DNA of 64,000 nucleotides from Gammaproteobacteria bacterium (GTDB lineage: Bacteria > Pseudomonadota > Gammaproteobacteria > Thiotrichales > Thiotrichaceae). The translations under genes and the position numbers were made by a program. Of this stretch, positions 14,692 through 23,772 are shown one piece after another. Below the pieces are notes generated by a model, which was given only the letters and a program-made list of their open reading frames with translations, searched no databases and was not told the origin of the DNA. The stretch is taken from positions 1 through 64,000 of the forward strand of contig JAHJJD010000058.1 in NCBI GenBank assembly GCA_018822845.1. The letters are read 5' to 3'. How positions within the stretch are numbered: position 1 is the stretch's first letter; each line of letters opens with the position of its first letter.

Positions 14692-17285
14692 TGTTCGAGC
14701 TTAAAAACTACCAGAAAGAAACGCTGCAAACCCTGCGCGAATTCCTCGAAGAAGCCCGCCTGATGCCGGTGGAGGAAGCCTTCACCCGCGCCCAGCAACG
14801 CCAGAACCGCCAGCCCTTGCCGTATCTGCATCACACTTTCGGAAATGTGCCGTATGTGTGCCTGCGCCTGCCGACCGGTGGCGGCAAGACCGTGCTGGCC
14901 TCTTACACTGTTGGGGTGGCGAAGCGCGCGTATCTGGAGCAGGATTTCCCCATCGTGCTGTGGCTGGTTCCTACCAATACCATCCGTGAACAGACGCTGG
15001 AAGCACTGCAAAAACCGGGACATCCTTACCGCGCTGCGCTGGAAGACGAATTCGGTGTCGACCGCCTACTGGTGCTGGACATCGGCGACGTAACCCGCAT
15101 CCGCAAGCAGGACATCGGTGCGAAGACCATCGTGGTGGTTGGCACCCTCGCCACCCTGCGCGTCGAAGACACCAGCGGGCGCAAGGTCTACGCCTACCAC
15201 GAAGATTTCGAGCCGCATTTCGCCGGGGTCAATCCGCACGATGAACGGCTGGAAAAAGTCACCGAAGCCGATCTCAAACCCAATGGACTGACCGCTAAAA
15301 GTTTGGGGCGGATCAAATATTCCTTCGCCAACCTGCTGGCGCTCAAGCAGCCGCTGGTGATCATGGACGAAGCGCACAACGCCCGTACCAAACTCACTTT
15401 CGACACCCTCAAGCGCATCCACCCCGCCTGCGTGGTCGAGTTTACCGCCACCCCGGATGCCAGCCGTGAATCCGCCTCCAACGTACTGCACCATGTTTCC
15501 GCTTCGCAGTTGAAAGCCGCCAACATGATCAAGCTGCCGATCATGCTCAGCGAACACAACGAGTGGGAGGGTGCAGTACGTGATGCTGTGCTGACCCGCA
15601 AGCAACTGGCGCAGGAAGCTGTCAAATCCGGCGATTCCATCCGCCCACTGGTGCTGTTTCAGGCCGAAAACAAAAGCGGCGAAGTCACCCATGAAGTGCT
15701 GAAAACTTTCCTGACTGAACAGTTAGGCGTGGAGCCGCAGCAAATTGCCGTTGTCACCGGTAGCCAGCGCGAACTTGATGGCATCAACCTGTTCGACCCG
15801 GCCTGCCCGATTGAATACATCATCACGGTGGAAGCGCTGAAAGAGGGCTGGGATTGCTCGTTCGCCTATGTGTTCTGCTCAGTAAAGGATGTGAAATCTG
15901 CCAAGGATGCCGAACAATTGCTGGGGCGCGTCTTGCGGATGCCATATGCGCAACGCCGCCAGAATGAAGCCCTGAATCGTGCTTACGCCCATCTGGTTTC
16001 GCCCAATTTCGCCAAAGCTGCCGCCATGCTGACCGACAAAATGGTGCAGGGCATGGGTTTCGACCCACTGGAAATCCCGCAGCATTTGCAGCATGGCAAC
16101 CAATACGGCCTGTTTGATGGCGATGTTGAACAGCCAAAACCCGCTGTTGCCGAAGAACGCGGCGAATTCACCCTGAGTAACGGTGACACCTTTACCGCTT
16201 GCGGCCTGATTGACGAGCCTACCGAAAAGCTGATCCTGCAAGGTCTCAGCGGCAAGCAAAAAGCTGAAGTCCAGCAGCAGGTGGAACAGCACAACCTGCG
16301 GGCCAAAGCCCGGCTCGCCCCGGCGGAACGTGGCGAAATGTTTGCTTCATTGCCCCTGCTGTGCGTGCGTGAAGAAAACCAGTTGCACCTGTTGGAGCCG
16401 GAATCCTTCCTCTACACCAAGGGTGGCTGGTCGCTGCTGGATTTTCCGCTGGAACTGCCGCAGTTCGACATCCGTGAATCCGGGCGCACCTTTGAAGTAT
16501 TCCTGCAAGGCGGGCATGTCAGTTACAAACTGGCTGAACAGAATGACACCCCGAACCTCAACCTGATCGAACTCGACATTGACGAAACCGTGCTGGTGCG
16601 CTGGCTGGATCGGGAAGTGCGGCAGGCGGATGTCAGCCCTGCCGAAATGATCCGCTGGCTGGTACAACTGCTTGGACATTTGATGAAAGAGCGCGGATTT
16701 TCCCTCACGGCGCTGGTGCGTAGCAAGTTCCTGCTGGCGCGCGCGGTCAAGGATCGTATTGCATTTTGCCGTAACAAAGCAGCGCAGCAGGGGTTCCGCT
16801 ACTGGTTGTTTGAGGACGCCAGTTTGCTTGACGTATCAGAAATTTATCGCTGTGCATTCAAGCCCGGCCTGTACCCGGCGCGGCTGCCGTTTTACCGGGG
16901 TAAATACCATTTCAGCAAACACTATTACCCGGTCATCGAAGACCTGAGCGCTAGTGGTGAGGAATTCACCTGTGCCCAGGTCATCGACCTGCATTCCAAC
17001 GTCAGGTTCTGGGTGCGCAATCTGGTTAACCGCGAAGCGTCCTCATTCCGTTTGCCGCTGGCACATGGCTACTTTTACCCCGATTTCGTGGCGGAATTGC
17101 AGGATGGCCGTACCTTGGTGGTGGAATACAAAGGCGCACATCTGGAGACAGCCGACGATGCCCGCGAAAAGGCGGCGGTCGGCACTTTGTGGGCAGAAAA
17201 AAGCAACAACCTGTTCCTGCTGGCGCTGGCGCAAGACCAACAGGGTAGGGATGTTTACCAGCAACTGGATAACCTATTGAACTAA
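14691..17285 (+). CDS. res: type III restriction endonuclease subunit (Res), DEAD/H helicase-nuclease
   Basis: This 864-residue Res subunit cuts DNA with the Mod protein. Walker A PTGGGKT lies at 61-67 and the DEAH box at 226-229. The helicase C-terminal half includes EALKEGWDCSFAYVFCS and a QLLGRVLRMP motif VI. A C-terminal PD-(D/E)XK nuclease has PDF near 797 and EYK at 812-814. All key motifs are intact, so the locus looks functional. Its start overlaps the stop of the DUF2442 gene, tying res translation to the small inserted genes rather than directly to mod. Confidence 0.92.
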   Translation: MFELKNYQKETLQTLREFLEEARLMPVEEAFTRAQQRQNRQPLPYLHHTFGNVPYVCLRLPTGGGKTVLASYTVGVAKRAYLEQDFPIVLWLVPTNTIREQTLEALQKPGHPYRAALEDEFGVDRLLVLDIGDVTRIRKQDIGAKTIVVVGTLATLRVEDTSGRKVYAYHEDFEPHFAGVNPHDERLEKVTEADLKPNGLTAKSLGRIKYSFANLLALKQPLVIMDEAHNARTKLTFDTLKRIHPACVVEFTATPDASRESASNVLHHVSASQLKAANMIKLPIMLSEHNEWEGAVRDAVLTRKQLAQEAVKSGDSIRPLVLFQAENKSGEVTHEVLKTFLTEQLGVEPQQIAVVTGSQRELDGINLFDPACPIEYIITVEALKEGWDCSFAYVFCSVKDVKSAKDAEQLLGRVLRMPYAQRRQNEALNRAYAHLVSPNFAKAAAMLTDKMVQGMGFDPLEIPQHLQHGNQYGLFDGDVEQPKPAVAEERGEFTLSNGDTFTACGLIDEPTEKLILQGLSGKQKAEVQQQVEQHNLRAKARLAPAERGEMFASLPLLCVREENQLHLLEPESFLYTKGGWSLLDFPLELPQFDIRESGRTFEVFLQGGHVSYKLAEQNDTPNLNLIELDIDETVLVRWLDREVRQADVSPAEMIRWLVQLLGHLMKERGFSLTALVRSKFLLARAVKDRIAFCRNKAAQQGFRYWLFEDASLLDVSEIYRCAFKPGLYPARLPFYRGKYHFSKHYYPVIEDLSASGEEFTCAQVIDLHSNVRFWVRNLVNREASSFRLPLAHGYFYPDFVAELQDGRTLVVEYKGAHLETADDAREKAAVGTLWAEKSNNLFLLALAQDQQGRDVYQQLDNLLN

Positions 17286-17297
17286 CTGGCTTCTTGC

Positions 17298-17334
17298 CCC
17301 TCCCCTGACAAGGGGAGGTTGGGAGGGGTTTCTT
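17298..17334 (+). repeat. CTCCCC/GGGGAG palindromic repeat, copy 1
   Basis: CCCTCCCCTGACAAGGGGAG followed by GGAGGGGTTTCTT. The same unit occurs as an inverted pair at 33912-34010. The first part folds as a hairpin, and the TTTCTT end could terminate transcription after res. Confidence 0.75.
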
Positions 17335-17352
17335 CCAAACAAAGGAATACAT

Positions 17353-17712
17353 ATGGCATACAGCGGCAACAAGGGTCTGAAACGTATCATCATGGCTGGG
17401 CAATATTCCTGGCAGGGCTTCCGTGCGGCCTACAAGCACGAAGAGGCATTCCGGCAGGAGGTCTGGGTACTGGCTGTTGCCGTGCCACTGGCGTTGTGGC
17501 TGGGTGAAAACGGGGTGGAAAAGGTTCTGATGATCGGTAGTGTGCTGTTGCTGCTTATCGTGGAATTGTTAAACTCGGCAGTTGAGGCGGTGGTAGACCG
17601 TACTGGCATGGAACCGCACAAGCTGTCGGGACGTGCCAAGGACATGGGTTCGGCAGCCGTTACGGTGGCGATTGTTAATGCTGTTACGGTGTGGGTTTTT
17701 ATGCTTTCTTGA
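17353..17712 (+). CDS. dgkA: diacylglycerol kinase
   Basis: This is a 119-residue integral inner-membrane enzyme that phosphorylates diacylglycerol, recycling lipid left over from membrane-derived glycan synthesis. Three hydrophobic helices and the family signature ELLNSAVEAVVDR (about residues 75-87) are present. Length is as for E. coli DgkA. AAAGGA precedes the ATG. It lies between the restriction locus and the cbb3 oxidase operon. Its stop codon is inside the FNR-type box that probably serves ccoN. Confidence 0.93.
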   Translation: MAYSGNKGLKRIIMAGQYSWQGFRAAYKHEEAFRQEVWVLAVAVPLALWLGENGVEKVLMIGSVLLLLIVELLNSAVEAVVDRTGMEPHKLSGRAKDMGSAAVTVAIVNAVTVWVFMLS

Positions 17713-17722
17713 CCTAGGTCAA
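17709..17722. promoter_or_regulatory. FNR/ANR-type box upstream of ccoNOQP
   Basis: TTGACCTAGGTCAA is a perfect 14-bp palindrome with the TTGAY-N4-RTCAA form of FNR/ANR sites, centred about 155 bases before the ccoN start. Oxygen-responsive FNR control of cbb3 oxidase genes is well known in proteobacteria. The start site has not been mapped, so the exact spacing to -10 cannot be given. Confidence 0.65.
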
Positions 17723-17870
17723 TGTGCGGGGTGTTAACGGGAGAGTGTACCGGGTGGGTGTGTGTTTTCACGCAGTATTAACGTTTTCTTATCTGGTCTT
17801 TTCCTGTATGCTTGCGCCGTTTTAAAGCTTTATTCTTTCTTTTTTAATCTTGTCAACCAGAGGGCATACG

Positions 17871-19316
17871 ATGGCTCATAGTGCTGCACTCTCTTCAGAG
17901 CAATACAACTATGATATCGTGAAGAAATTCGCGATAACTTCAATCTTCTGGGGTATCCTCGGCATGATCGCCGGGGTTTATATCGCGTCAGAACTGGCCT
18001 GGCCATTTCTGAACTTCGATGTTGCCCAGATTACGTTCGGGCGTCTGCGCCCGCTGCATACCAGTGGCGTTATCTTCGGTTTCGGTGGTAACGCGCTGTT
18101 TGCAACTTCCTACTATGTGGTGCAGCGTACTTGTCAAACCCGTTTGGCGGGTGGCACATTCTGGCCCAACTTCACTTTCTGGGGCTGGAACCTGTCTGTC
18201 CTGATCGCTGGTTTGCTCTATCTGCAAGGCTACACGCAAGGCCGTGAGTATGCAGAGCCTGTCTGGTTTATCGACTTGTCGATCACCGTGGTTTGGGTTG
18301 TTTACTTCCTGATCTTTACTGTCACCCTGATCAAGCGTAACCAGCCACACATCTATGTTGCCAACTGGTTCTACATGTCGTTCATCCTGGCGACTGCGCT
18401 GCTGCACATCTTCAACAACCTGGCAGTGCCGGTTAGCCTGACTTCTGCGACGTCTTACAGCCTGTTCTCAGGTGCGCAGGATGCGATGACGCAGTGGTGG
18501 TATGGTCACAACGCGGTAGGTTTCTTCCTGACAGCAGCGTTCCTGGGGATGATGTACTACTTCGTACCCAAGCAAGCAGGTCGTCCGGTTTACTCTTATC
18601 GTTTGTCCATCATCCACTTCTGGGCGCTGAGCTTCATGTACATGTGGGTAGGTACTCATCACCTGCACTGGACTGCGATTCCTGACTGGACTTCTACCCT
18701 GGCAGCGACGTTCTCCATCCTGCTGTTGATGCCATCCTGGGGTGGCATGATCAACGGCATCATGACGCTGTCTGGCGCATGGGACAAACTGCGTACTGAC
18801 CCGATCATGATGTTCATGATCACGGCACTGTCGTTCTACGGTATGTCTACGTTTGAAGGCCCGATGATGTCTTTGAAGAGCGTTAACGCCCTGTCACATT
18901 ACACTGACTGGACGGTTGGTCACGTTCACTCCGGCGCTCTGGGCTGGGTTGCAATGATCTCCATCGCTTCCTTCTACCACATGATCCCGCGTCTGTGGAA
19001 CACTACCCTGTATAGCCTGCAACTGGTTTATACGCACTTCTTCCTGGCAACCATCGGTACCATCCTGTACATCACTGCACTGTGGGTATCCGGTATCGGT
19101 CAAGGTTTGATGCTGCGTGCATTCGACGAGTACGGCAATCTGGCGTACACCTTCGTTGAAACTGTTGCCTTCATGCATGGCCCACTGGTTGCGCGTGCCG
19201 TTGGTGGCCTGTTCTTCCTGTCCGGGATGTTGATCATGGCGTACAACATTTACATGACCATCACACGGGCAAAGCAGGAAGAAAATGTTTCTGCAACTGC
19301 TGCCGCTCAAGCGTAA
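17871..19316 (+). CDS. ccoN: cbb3-type cytochrome c oxidase subunit I
   Basis: This is the 481-residue catalytic subunit of the high-affinity terminal oxidase, embedded in the inner membrane with about twelve helices. It carries the low-spin heme b and the heme b3-CuB site. The histidine-rich stretches GTHHLHW and [10 protein letters not shown] are visible, as is the [15 protein letters not shown] helix. The start at 17871 has AGAGGG ahead; upstream in-frame codons are not supported. It heads the operon ccoN-O-Q-P and follows an FNR-type box. High-level use of T/C-ending codons fits a strongly expressed gene. Confidence 0.97.
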   Translation: MAHSAALSSEQYNYDIVKKFAITSIFWGILGMIAGVYIASELAWPFLNFDVAQITFGRLRPLHTSGVIFGFGGNALFATSYYVVQRTCQTRLAGGTFWPNFTFWGWNLSVLIAGLLYLQGYTQGREYAEPVWFIDLSITVVWVVYFLIFTVTLIKRNQPHIYVANWFYMSFILATALLHIFNNLAVPVSLTSATSYSLFSGAQDAMTQWWYGHNAVGFFLTAAFLGMMYYFVPKQAGRPVYSYRLSIIHFWALSFMYMWVGTHHLHWTAIPDWTSTLAATFSILLLMPSWGGMINGIMTLSGAWDKLRTDPIMMFMITALSFYGMSTFEGPMMSLKSVNALSHYTDWTVGHVHSGALGWVAMISIASFYHMIPRLWNTTLYSLQLVYTHFFLATIGTILYITALWVSGIGQGLMLRAFDEYGNLAYTFVETVAFMHGPLVARAVGGLFFLSGMLIMAYNIYMTITRAKQEENVSATAAAQA

Positions 19317-19333
19317 TCAGGGAGAGTTGAGAT

Positions 19334-20092
19334 ATGTTTAAACACGAAAGTATCGAAACCAACTCCGGGATGTTGATTGTCCTGACGTTAGTGGCGATTA
19401 GTATCGGTGGTCTGGTTGAGATTGTGCCGCTGCACTACATCAATGAGACAGTGGAAGATGTGAAAGACCCGGCGACAGGTTTTGAAGTCGTGCGTCCTTA
19501 CACACCACTGGAACAGCGTGGACGTGACCTGTACATCCGTGAAGGTTGCTATACCTGCCACTCGCAGATGATCCGCCCGTTCCGTGATGAAGACCTGCGT
19601 TATGGTCACTACTCACTGGCGGCTGAATCCAAGTACGACCACCCATTCCAGTGGGGTTCCAAGCGTACTGGCCCGGATCTGGCACGTGTGGGCGGTAAGT
19701 ACTCCAACGAATGGCAAGTACAGCATTTGACTGCGCCACGTTCAGTTGTGCCTGAGTCCATCATGCCTAACTACCCATGGTTGCAAGCAACGACGCTGGA
19801 TACTTCTGACCTTCAGGGTCGTATGATTGCGTTGAAGCGGGTGGGCGTGCCTTACTCGCAAACCAAGGTTGAATACGAGGCCAATGTGGCAAGGTTTGGT
19901 GAGGAAGTCGCCAAGACGCTCGACATCAACCAGGCAGAAAACAACCTGATGGCTCAAGCCCAGGCAGGCAACTATGATGGCAATCCTTCCAACGTGAGTG
20001 AGATGGATGCTCTGGTCGCTTACCTGCAAGTGCTGGGTACGATGGTTGATTTCAAACAGTTCGATGAAGACCACTTCATCCAGTTCCGTTAA
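19334..20092 (+). CDS. ccoO: cbb3 oxidase mono-heme cytochrome c subunit
   Basis: This 252-residue protein is a membrane-anchored periplasmic cytochrome c that passes electrons to CcoN. One N-terminal membrane helix (about 12-33) is followed by the heme c motif CYTCH near residue 72. A methionine ligand lies in the [10 protein letters not shown] segment. GGGAGAG precedes the ATG. It follows ccoN by 17 bases and precedes ccoQ by 48 bases, consistent with one transcript. Confidence 0.97.
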   Translation: MFKHESIETNSGMLIVLTLVAISIGGLVEIVPLHYINETVEDVKDPATGFEVVRPYTPLEQRGRDLYIREGCYTCHSQMIRPFRDEDLRYGHYSLAAESKYDHPFQWGSKRTGPDLARVGGKYSNEWQVQHLTAPRSVVPESIMPNYPWLQATTLDTSDLQGRMIALKRVGVPYSQTKVEYEANVARFGEEVAKTLDINQAENNLMAQAQAGNYDGNPSNVSEMDALVAYLQVLGTMVDFKQFDEDHFIQFR

Positions 20093-20140
20093 TTTTCTGT
20101 GCTACTGGATAGTGGCTTATGCTGACAAGGTGAGGATCAA

Positions 20141-20365
20141 ATGCTGACAGACTTCTGGACATGGATCATGGATCTGGGTAACAGCAAGACGGTTGCGCTG
20201 CTGATCTTCTTTACGACTTTTGTAGGCATCGTCATTTATGTCTATTCCAGCCGCAAACGTAGCGAGAGGCTTGAGTCCTATCGCTACATGCCGCTGATGG
20301 ACGAAGACGAAGCAGACAAGCGTGTCAAGGCAGCAGAAGCCGCCCGAGCTAAAGGTGAGAAATAG
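20141..20365 (+). CDS. ccoQ: cbb3 oxidase CcoQ subunit
   Basis: This is a 74-residue small subunit with one membrane helix (about 18-36) followed by a charged cytoplasmic tail rich in Glu, Lys and Ala. Family members stabilise the oxidase, mainly at the CcoNO-CcoP interface. The tail is longer than in many CcoQ proteins, which have 50-60 residues. Only two bases separate its stop from the ccoP start. Confidence 0.93.
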   Translation: MLTDFWTWIMDLGNSKTVALLIFFTTFVGIVIYVYSSRKRSERLESYRYMPLMDEDEADKRVKAAEAARAKGEK

Positions 20366-20367
20366 TT

Positions 20368-21318
20368 ATGGCTAATCCTGTAAAAGACCCATTGACCGGC
20401 GCAGAAACTACCGGCCACGTTTGGGATGAAACGCTGCAAGAGTTCAACAACCCGCTGCCACGCTGGTGGTTGTGGACTTTCTACGGCACTATCATTTTCG
20501 CAATTGTTTACTGGATCATGTATCCGGCATGGCCAATGTTTGGTTCCTATACCAAGGGTATCGGTAACAACATTACCTACAAGACTGATGCTGGCGAAGA
20601 GAAATCTACCCACTGGAACATGCGTGCGCTGCTGGCTCACGACATGCAAAACGGTGAGGAAGCCATCAAGCAACAGGAATATCTGGCCAAGGTTGGCGCT
20701 GCGTCCTACGAGCAGATTGCACAAGACCCTGACATGTCTTCATTCGTCCGTTCCTACGGCGTAGGTATGTTCGGTGATAACTGTGCTGCCTGCCACCAGT
20801 CCGGTGGTCAGGGCGTTGTTGGTCAGTACCCGAACCTGGTGGATGACGACTGGCTGTGGGGTGGTGATACGGCAAGCATTGAAACCACCATTCGTGGCGG
20901 TCGCCTGGGTTACATGCCTGCTTACAAAAGCACTTTGAACGAAGATCAGTTGAATCAGGTCGCCAACTATGTGTTGAGCCTGTCTGGTGAAGTTGCTGAT
21001 GCAGCGGCTGCGGCTGAAGGCCAGAAAATCTTCCAGGGTGAAGCGGGTGGTTGCTACATGTGCCACACCAAGGAAGGCACTGGCATGCATGCACAAGGTT
21101 CCGCGAATCTGACTGACAAAATCTGGACGATTGCCAACCTGCCAGCGGCAGAGGCTCCGGAAGCCAAACTGGCAGCAGTGAAAGCGGTTATCAACAACGG
21201 TGTACAGCGCAAGATGCCTGTCTTCGGGGCAGAAGGTCGTAACCTGTCTGATACCGAAATCAAGGTATTGGCTGCTTACCTGCAACAAATGTCTGGTGGT
21301 GCACAAGCTGCCCAGTAA
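20368..21318 (+). CDS. ccoP: cbb3 oxidase di-heme cytochrome c subunit
   Basis: This 316-residue protein accepts electrons from the bc1 complex or soluble cytochromes and passes them to CcoO. An N-terminal FixP-type segment (PRWWLWTFYGTIIF) is followed by a membrane helix. Two cytochrome c domains carry heme motifs CAACH near residue 139 and CYMCH near 229. Methionine ligands are visible as GYMPAY and KMPVFG. It is the last structural gene of the operon; a clear intrinsic terminator follows 26 bases after the stop. Confidence 0.97.
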   Translation: MANPVKDPLTGAETTGHVWDETLQEFNNPLPRWWLWTFYGTIIFAIVYWIMYPAWPMFGSYTKGIGNNITYKTDAGEEKSTHWNMRALLAHDMQNGEEAIKQQEYLAKVGAASYEQIAQDPDMSSFVRSYGVGMFGDNCAACHQSGGQGVVGQYPNLVDDDWLWGGDTASIETTIRGGRLGYMPAYKSTLNEDQLNQVANYVLSLSGEVADAAAAAEGQKIFQGEAGGCYMCHTKEGTGMHAQGSANLTDKIWTIANLPAAEAPEAKLAAVKAVINNGVQRKMPVFGAEGRNLSDTEIKVLAAYLQQMSGGAQAAQ

Positions 21319-21344
21319 GCGCTTGTTTGTAACGCAGATCGAAG

Positions 21345-21369
21345 GGCCGGACCAAGTTCCGGCCTTTTT
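21345..21369 (+). terminator. intrinsic terminator after ccoP
   Basis: GGCCGGA and TCCGGCC form a 7-bp GC-rich stem with a six-base loop, followed directly by TTTTT. It separates the structural ccoNOQP genes from the assembly genes ccoGHIS, which therefore need read-through or their own promoter. Confidence 0.85.
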
Positions 21370-21538
21370 GCGTTGTGCGGCGGCAATTTCCTGTATCCAA
21401 ATATTAGATGATGTTAAAGTTCGCCCCTGAGATTTGATGAAGCGCAAGGCAACCTCGTCAAACCTGCGTAAGATGCAGCTTTTACCGGGTGTCAGGGGTC
21501 TGATACTTGCCGATTTGAACGATTGGATAGTCCAGAAC

Positions 21539-22942
21539 ATGAGTATTGAACAAGTCATTCAGCCGAAAAACAGCATTCAGCCACGTTCCGTGGAAGGGCG
21601 TTTCCGCACCATCAAGACAGGAATTCTGGTATTTGCCTACGCCACCTTCTTCCTGTTGCCGTGGTTGCGCTGGACTCGTGAGGTTGGCCCGGATCAGGCG
21701 ATCCTGTTCGATATTCCAGGGCGTCGCTACTACATGTTCGATCTGGTCATGCATGCGCAGGACATTTTCTGGCTGACGGCCTTGCTGTTCCTGTCTGCGG
21801 TCTTGTTGTTCTTTGTTACCACCCTGTTCGGGCGGGTATTCTGCGGTTATTTCTGCTTCCAGACCCTGTGGACGGATGCTTTTCGCTGGATCGAGAAGTT
21901 TATCCAGGGTGACCGTGTCGCCCGTTTGCGTCTTGAAAAGCAACCATGGAACGGGGAAAAAATCCGCAAGGTTGTTCTGACCCATGCCGCATGGCTGTTT
22001 CTGGCCATGTGGACAGGTTTGAGCTTCGCCCTTTACTGGGGTGATGCCTTCGAACTCACAGGCAAATTCCTGACCGGTCAGGCTCCGGCTGCAATGTATG
22101 CAACCGTATTGATTCTGATGACCACGACCTATCTGGCCGCTGGCTGGGCGAAAGAATATGTGTGCCTGCACATGTGCCCTTACTCCCGTTTCCAGAGTGT
22201 CATGTTTGACCAGGACACCATGATCGTGTCTTACGATGGTAACCGGGGCGAAGGTACGGCAGGGCGTATCAAACCGATCAAGGAAATGCGCGATCAGGCC
22301 GCCCGTCAACAGGCTGGGCACGGCGATTGTGTGGATTGTGGTTTGTGCGTGCAGGTTTGCCCCACAGGTGTCGACATTCGCAATGGCTTGCAGATTGGTT
22401 GTATTCACTGCGCGCTGTGCATTGATGCCTGCGACAATATCATGGACAAGCAGGGCTGGAAACGCGGTCTGGTTCGCTATACATCCGAACATGGCCTGCA
22501 AGGCGAGAAAACCAAAATCCTCAAGCTGCGTACCGTCGGTTATGGTTTGGCAACCCTGCTTGCCACGGTTTATCTGGTCTGGAGTATCGCCAGCAGCAAA
22601 CTGCTGGAAGTAACGGCGGTACAAATTCGCAGCCCATTGTTTGTTACCCTGTCAGATGGCCGTATCCAGAACAGCTATGAGGTCAAGATCAACAACAAGA
22701 CGATGGAGCCAGCCAAATATCAGTTGGCCATTGAAGGTCTGCCGGGTGCAGAACTGGAGATGGGGCAAATTACCGATCTGAGCCTCAAGCCGGATTCCAG
22801 TATGCGGGTGCTGACAAAAATCCGTTATACTATGCAGCCCGGCGATACTCAGAAGAACCGTGAATTCCAGTTCCGTTTGACGCCACTGGAAGGCAAGGTG
22901 ACTGAGCCGGTTATTATTCCTTCACACTTCATGACACCGTAA
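21539..22942 (+). CDS. ccoG: cbb3 oxidase assembly protein CcoG (FixG/RdxA), polyferredoxin
   Basis: This 467-residue inner-membrane iron-sulfur protein is needed for copper handling in cbb3 oxidase assembly. It has about five membrane helices, an NosR/NapH-type CLHMCPYSRFQ motif, and two 4Fe-4S clusters, CVDCGLCVQVCP and CIHCALCIDACD. A C-terminal Ig-like domain follows. The start was placed at the ATG at 21539 (MSIEQVIQPK), because KIQPRSVEGRF-type sequence should lie near the N-terminus. The open frame extends 105 bases further upstream with no homology. A long reverse open frame opposite is a shadow. Confidence 0.93.
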   Translation: MSIEQVIQPKNSIQPRSVEGRFRTIKTGILVFAYATFFLLPWLRWTREVGPDQAILFDIPGRRYYMFDLVMHAQDIFWLTALLFLSAVLLFFVTTLFGRVFCGYFCFQTLWTDAFRWIEKFIQGDRVARLRLEKQPWNGEKIRKVVLTHAAWLFLAMWTGLSFALYWGDAFELTGKFLTGQAPAAMYATVLILMTTTYLAAGWAKEYVCLHMCPYSRFQSVMFDQDTMIVSYDGNRGEGTAGRIKPIKEMRDQAARQQAGHGDCVDCGLCVQVCPTGVDIRNGLQIGCIHCALCIDACDNIMDKQGWKRGLVRYTSEHGLQGEKTKILKLRTVGYGLATLLATVYLVWSIASSKLLEVTAVQIRSPLFVTLSDGRIQNSYEVKINNKTMEPAKYQLAIEGLPGAELEMGQITDLSLKPDSSMRVLTKIRYTMQPGDTQKNREFQFRLTPLEGKVTEPVIIPSHFMTP

Positions 22943-22948
22943 GCCTGG

Positions 22949-23767
22949 ATGGAACATCAAAATATTGCATTGACACTAGGGGTGGGCGTACTGATTTCGT
23001 CCGCCCTGTTTTTTTTCTTTCACAAGACGTTGAAACGTCCAGGCAAGCTGTCCTCCTTGCTGACCATTCTGGTGGTGCAGGCAATCTATATCCCATTGGC
23101 AGCCACGCACTGGGTGGGGCTGGATGTATTTGCCATCCATTTTGCGTTCTATACCATGACGGCAGTTTTGCTCGGGGTGGTTGTTGGTAGCCGCGAAGGC
23201 AAGACGGGTGGCGGTGGTTTCCACTGGGGACATGGCATCATTGTCGGGTTTTTCATGATTCTGGTGATGGTGGATTCAACCATCATTACGTTGGCAAACA
23301 GTGGGGCAAGTGCTGATTTCATCAGGCGTTTCCTGCCGGATCCACAGCGGGAAAGTGCGAAAAACGTAGTCTCGGCATTCCCAGGTACGGTTTCACACAA
23401 TTTCGACAAAAAATACGATCTCTACAATAACTACATTGCGCAACTGAAAACCCAGAAAGAACGTGGCTGGAAAATTGGCGATGGCTGGCTGGAAAAACCC
23501 GTTTTGGGTAAGACCAGCCTGTTCCGTATCCAGATTTCCGACAGGGATGGGCAGGCGGTTACCGGTGGCAAGGTTGTTGTTTCCTTCCTGCGGCCTTCTG
23601 ACAACAAACTCGACGTACAGCTTGAATTGCCGGAAAGCGCTCCGGGACATTATGGCTTGCCGGTTCAGCTACCAGCGCCGGGCATGTGGGGGATGGTGAT
23701 TACCGTCACCCGTGGCGAGGAAGTCCACGAAATCAAGGGTGAAACCTGGGTAGAGGAAAAACCGTAG
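22949..23767 (+). CDS. ccoH: FixH/CcoH-type assembly protein with extra N-terminal membrane domain
   Basis: This is the second assembly gene for cbb3 oxidase. CcoH/FixH proteins usually have one membrane helix and a small periplasmic domain (about 150-170 residues). This one has 272 residues. The first 100 hold three or more hydrophobic helices, including ILVVQAIYIPLAATHW and a histidine-bearing FHWGHGIIVGFF segment. The FixH-like domain (about 125-270) ends WGMVITVTRGEEVHEIKGETW. It sits six bases after ccoG and five bases before ccoI. The assignment rests on the C-terminal domain and the context; the N-terminal domain is unexplained. Confidence 0.8.
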   Translation: MEHQNIALTLGVGVLISSALFFFFHKTLKRPGKLSSLLTILVVQAIYIPLAATHWVGLDVFAIHFAFYTMTAVLLGVVVGSREGKTGGGGFHWGHGIIVGFFMILVMVDSTIITLANSGASADFIRRFLPDPQRESAKNVVSAFPGTVSHNFDKKYDLYNNYIAQLKTQKERGWKIGDGWLEKPVLGKTSLFRIQISDRDGQAVTGGKVVVSFLRPSDNKLDVQLELPESAPGHYGLPVQLPAPGMWGMVITVTRGEEVHEIKGETWVEEKP

Positions 23768-23772
23768 GCCAT

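Noticed and set aside
17298-17334. CRISPR repeat
   Set aside because: The unit is palindromic and occurs singly here and as an inverted pair at 33.9 kb. There are no regularly spaced direct repeats and no cas genes.
21482-22624. 380-codon open frame on the minus strand opposite ccoG
   Set aside because: No homology is visible, and the plus strand encodes an intact CcoG with two ferredoxin clusters. The frame is a compositional shadow, like similar long frames opposite the acetolactate synthase gene (4343-5461) and eno (43510-44559).
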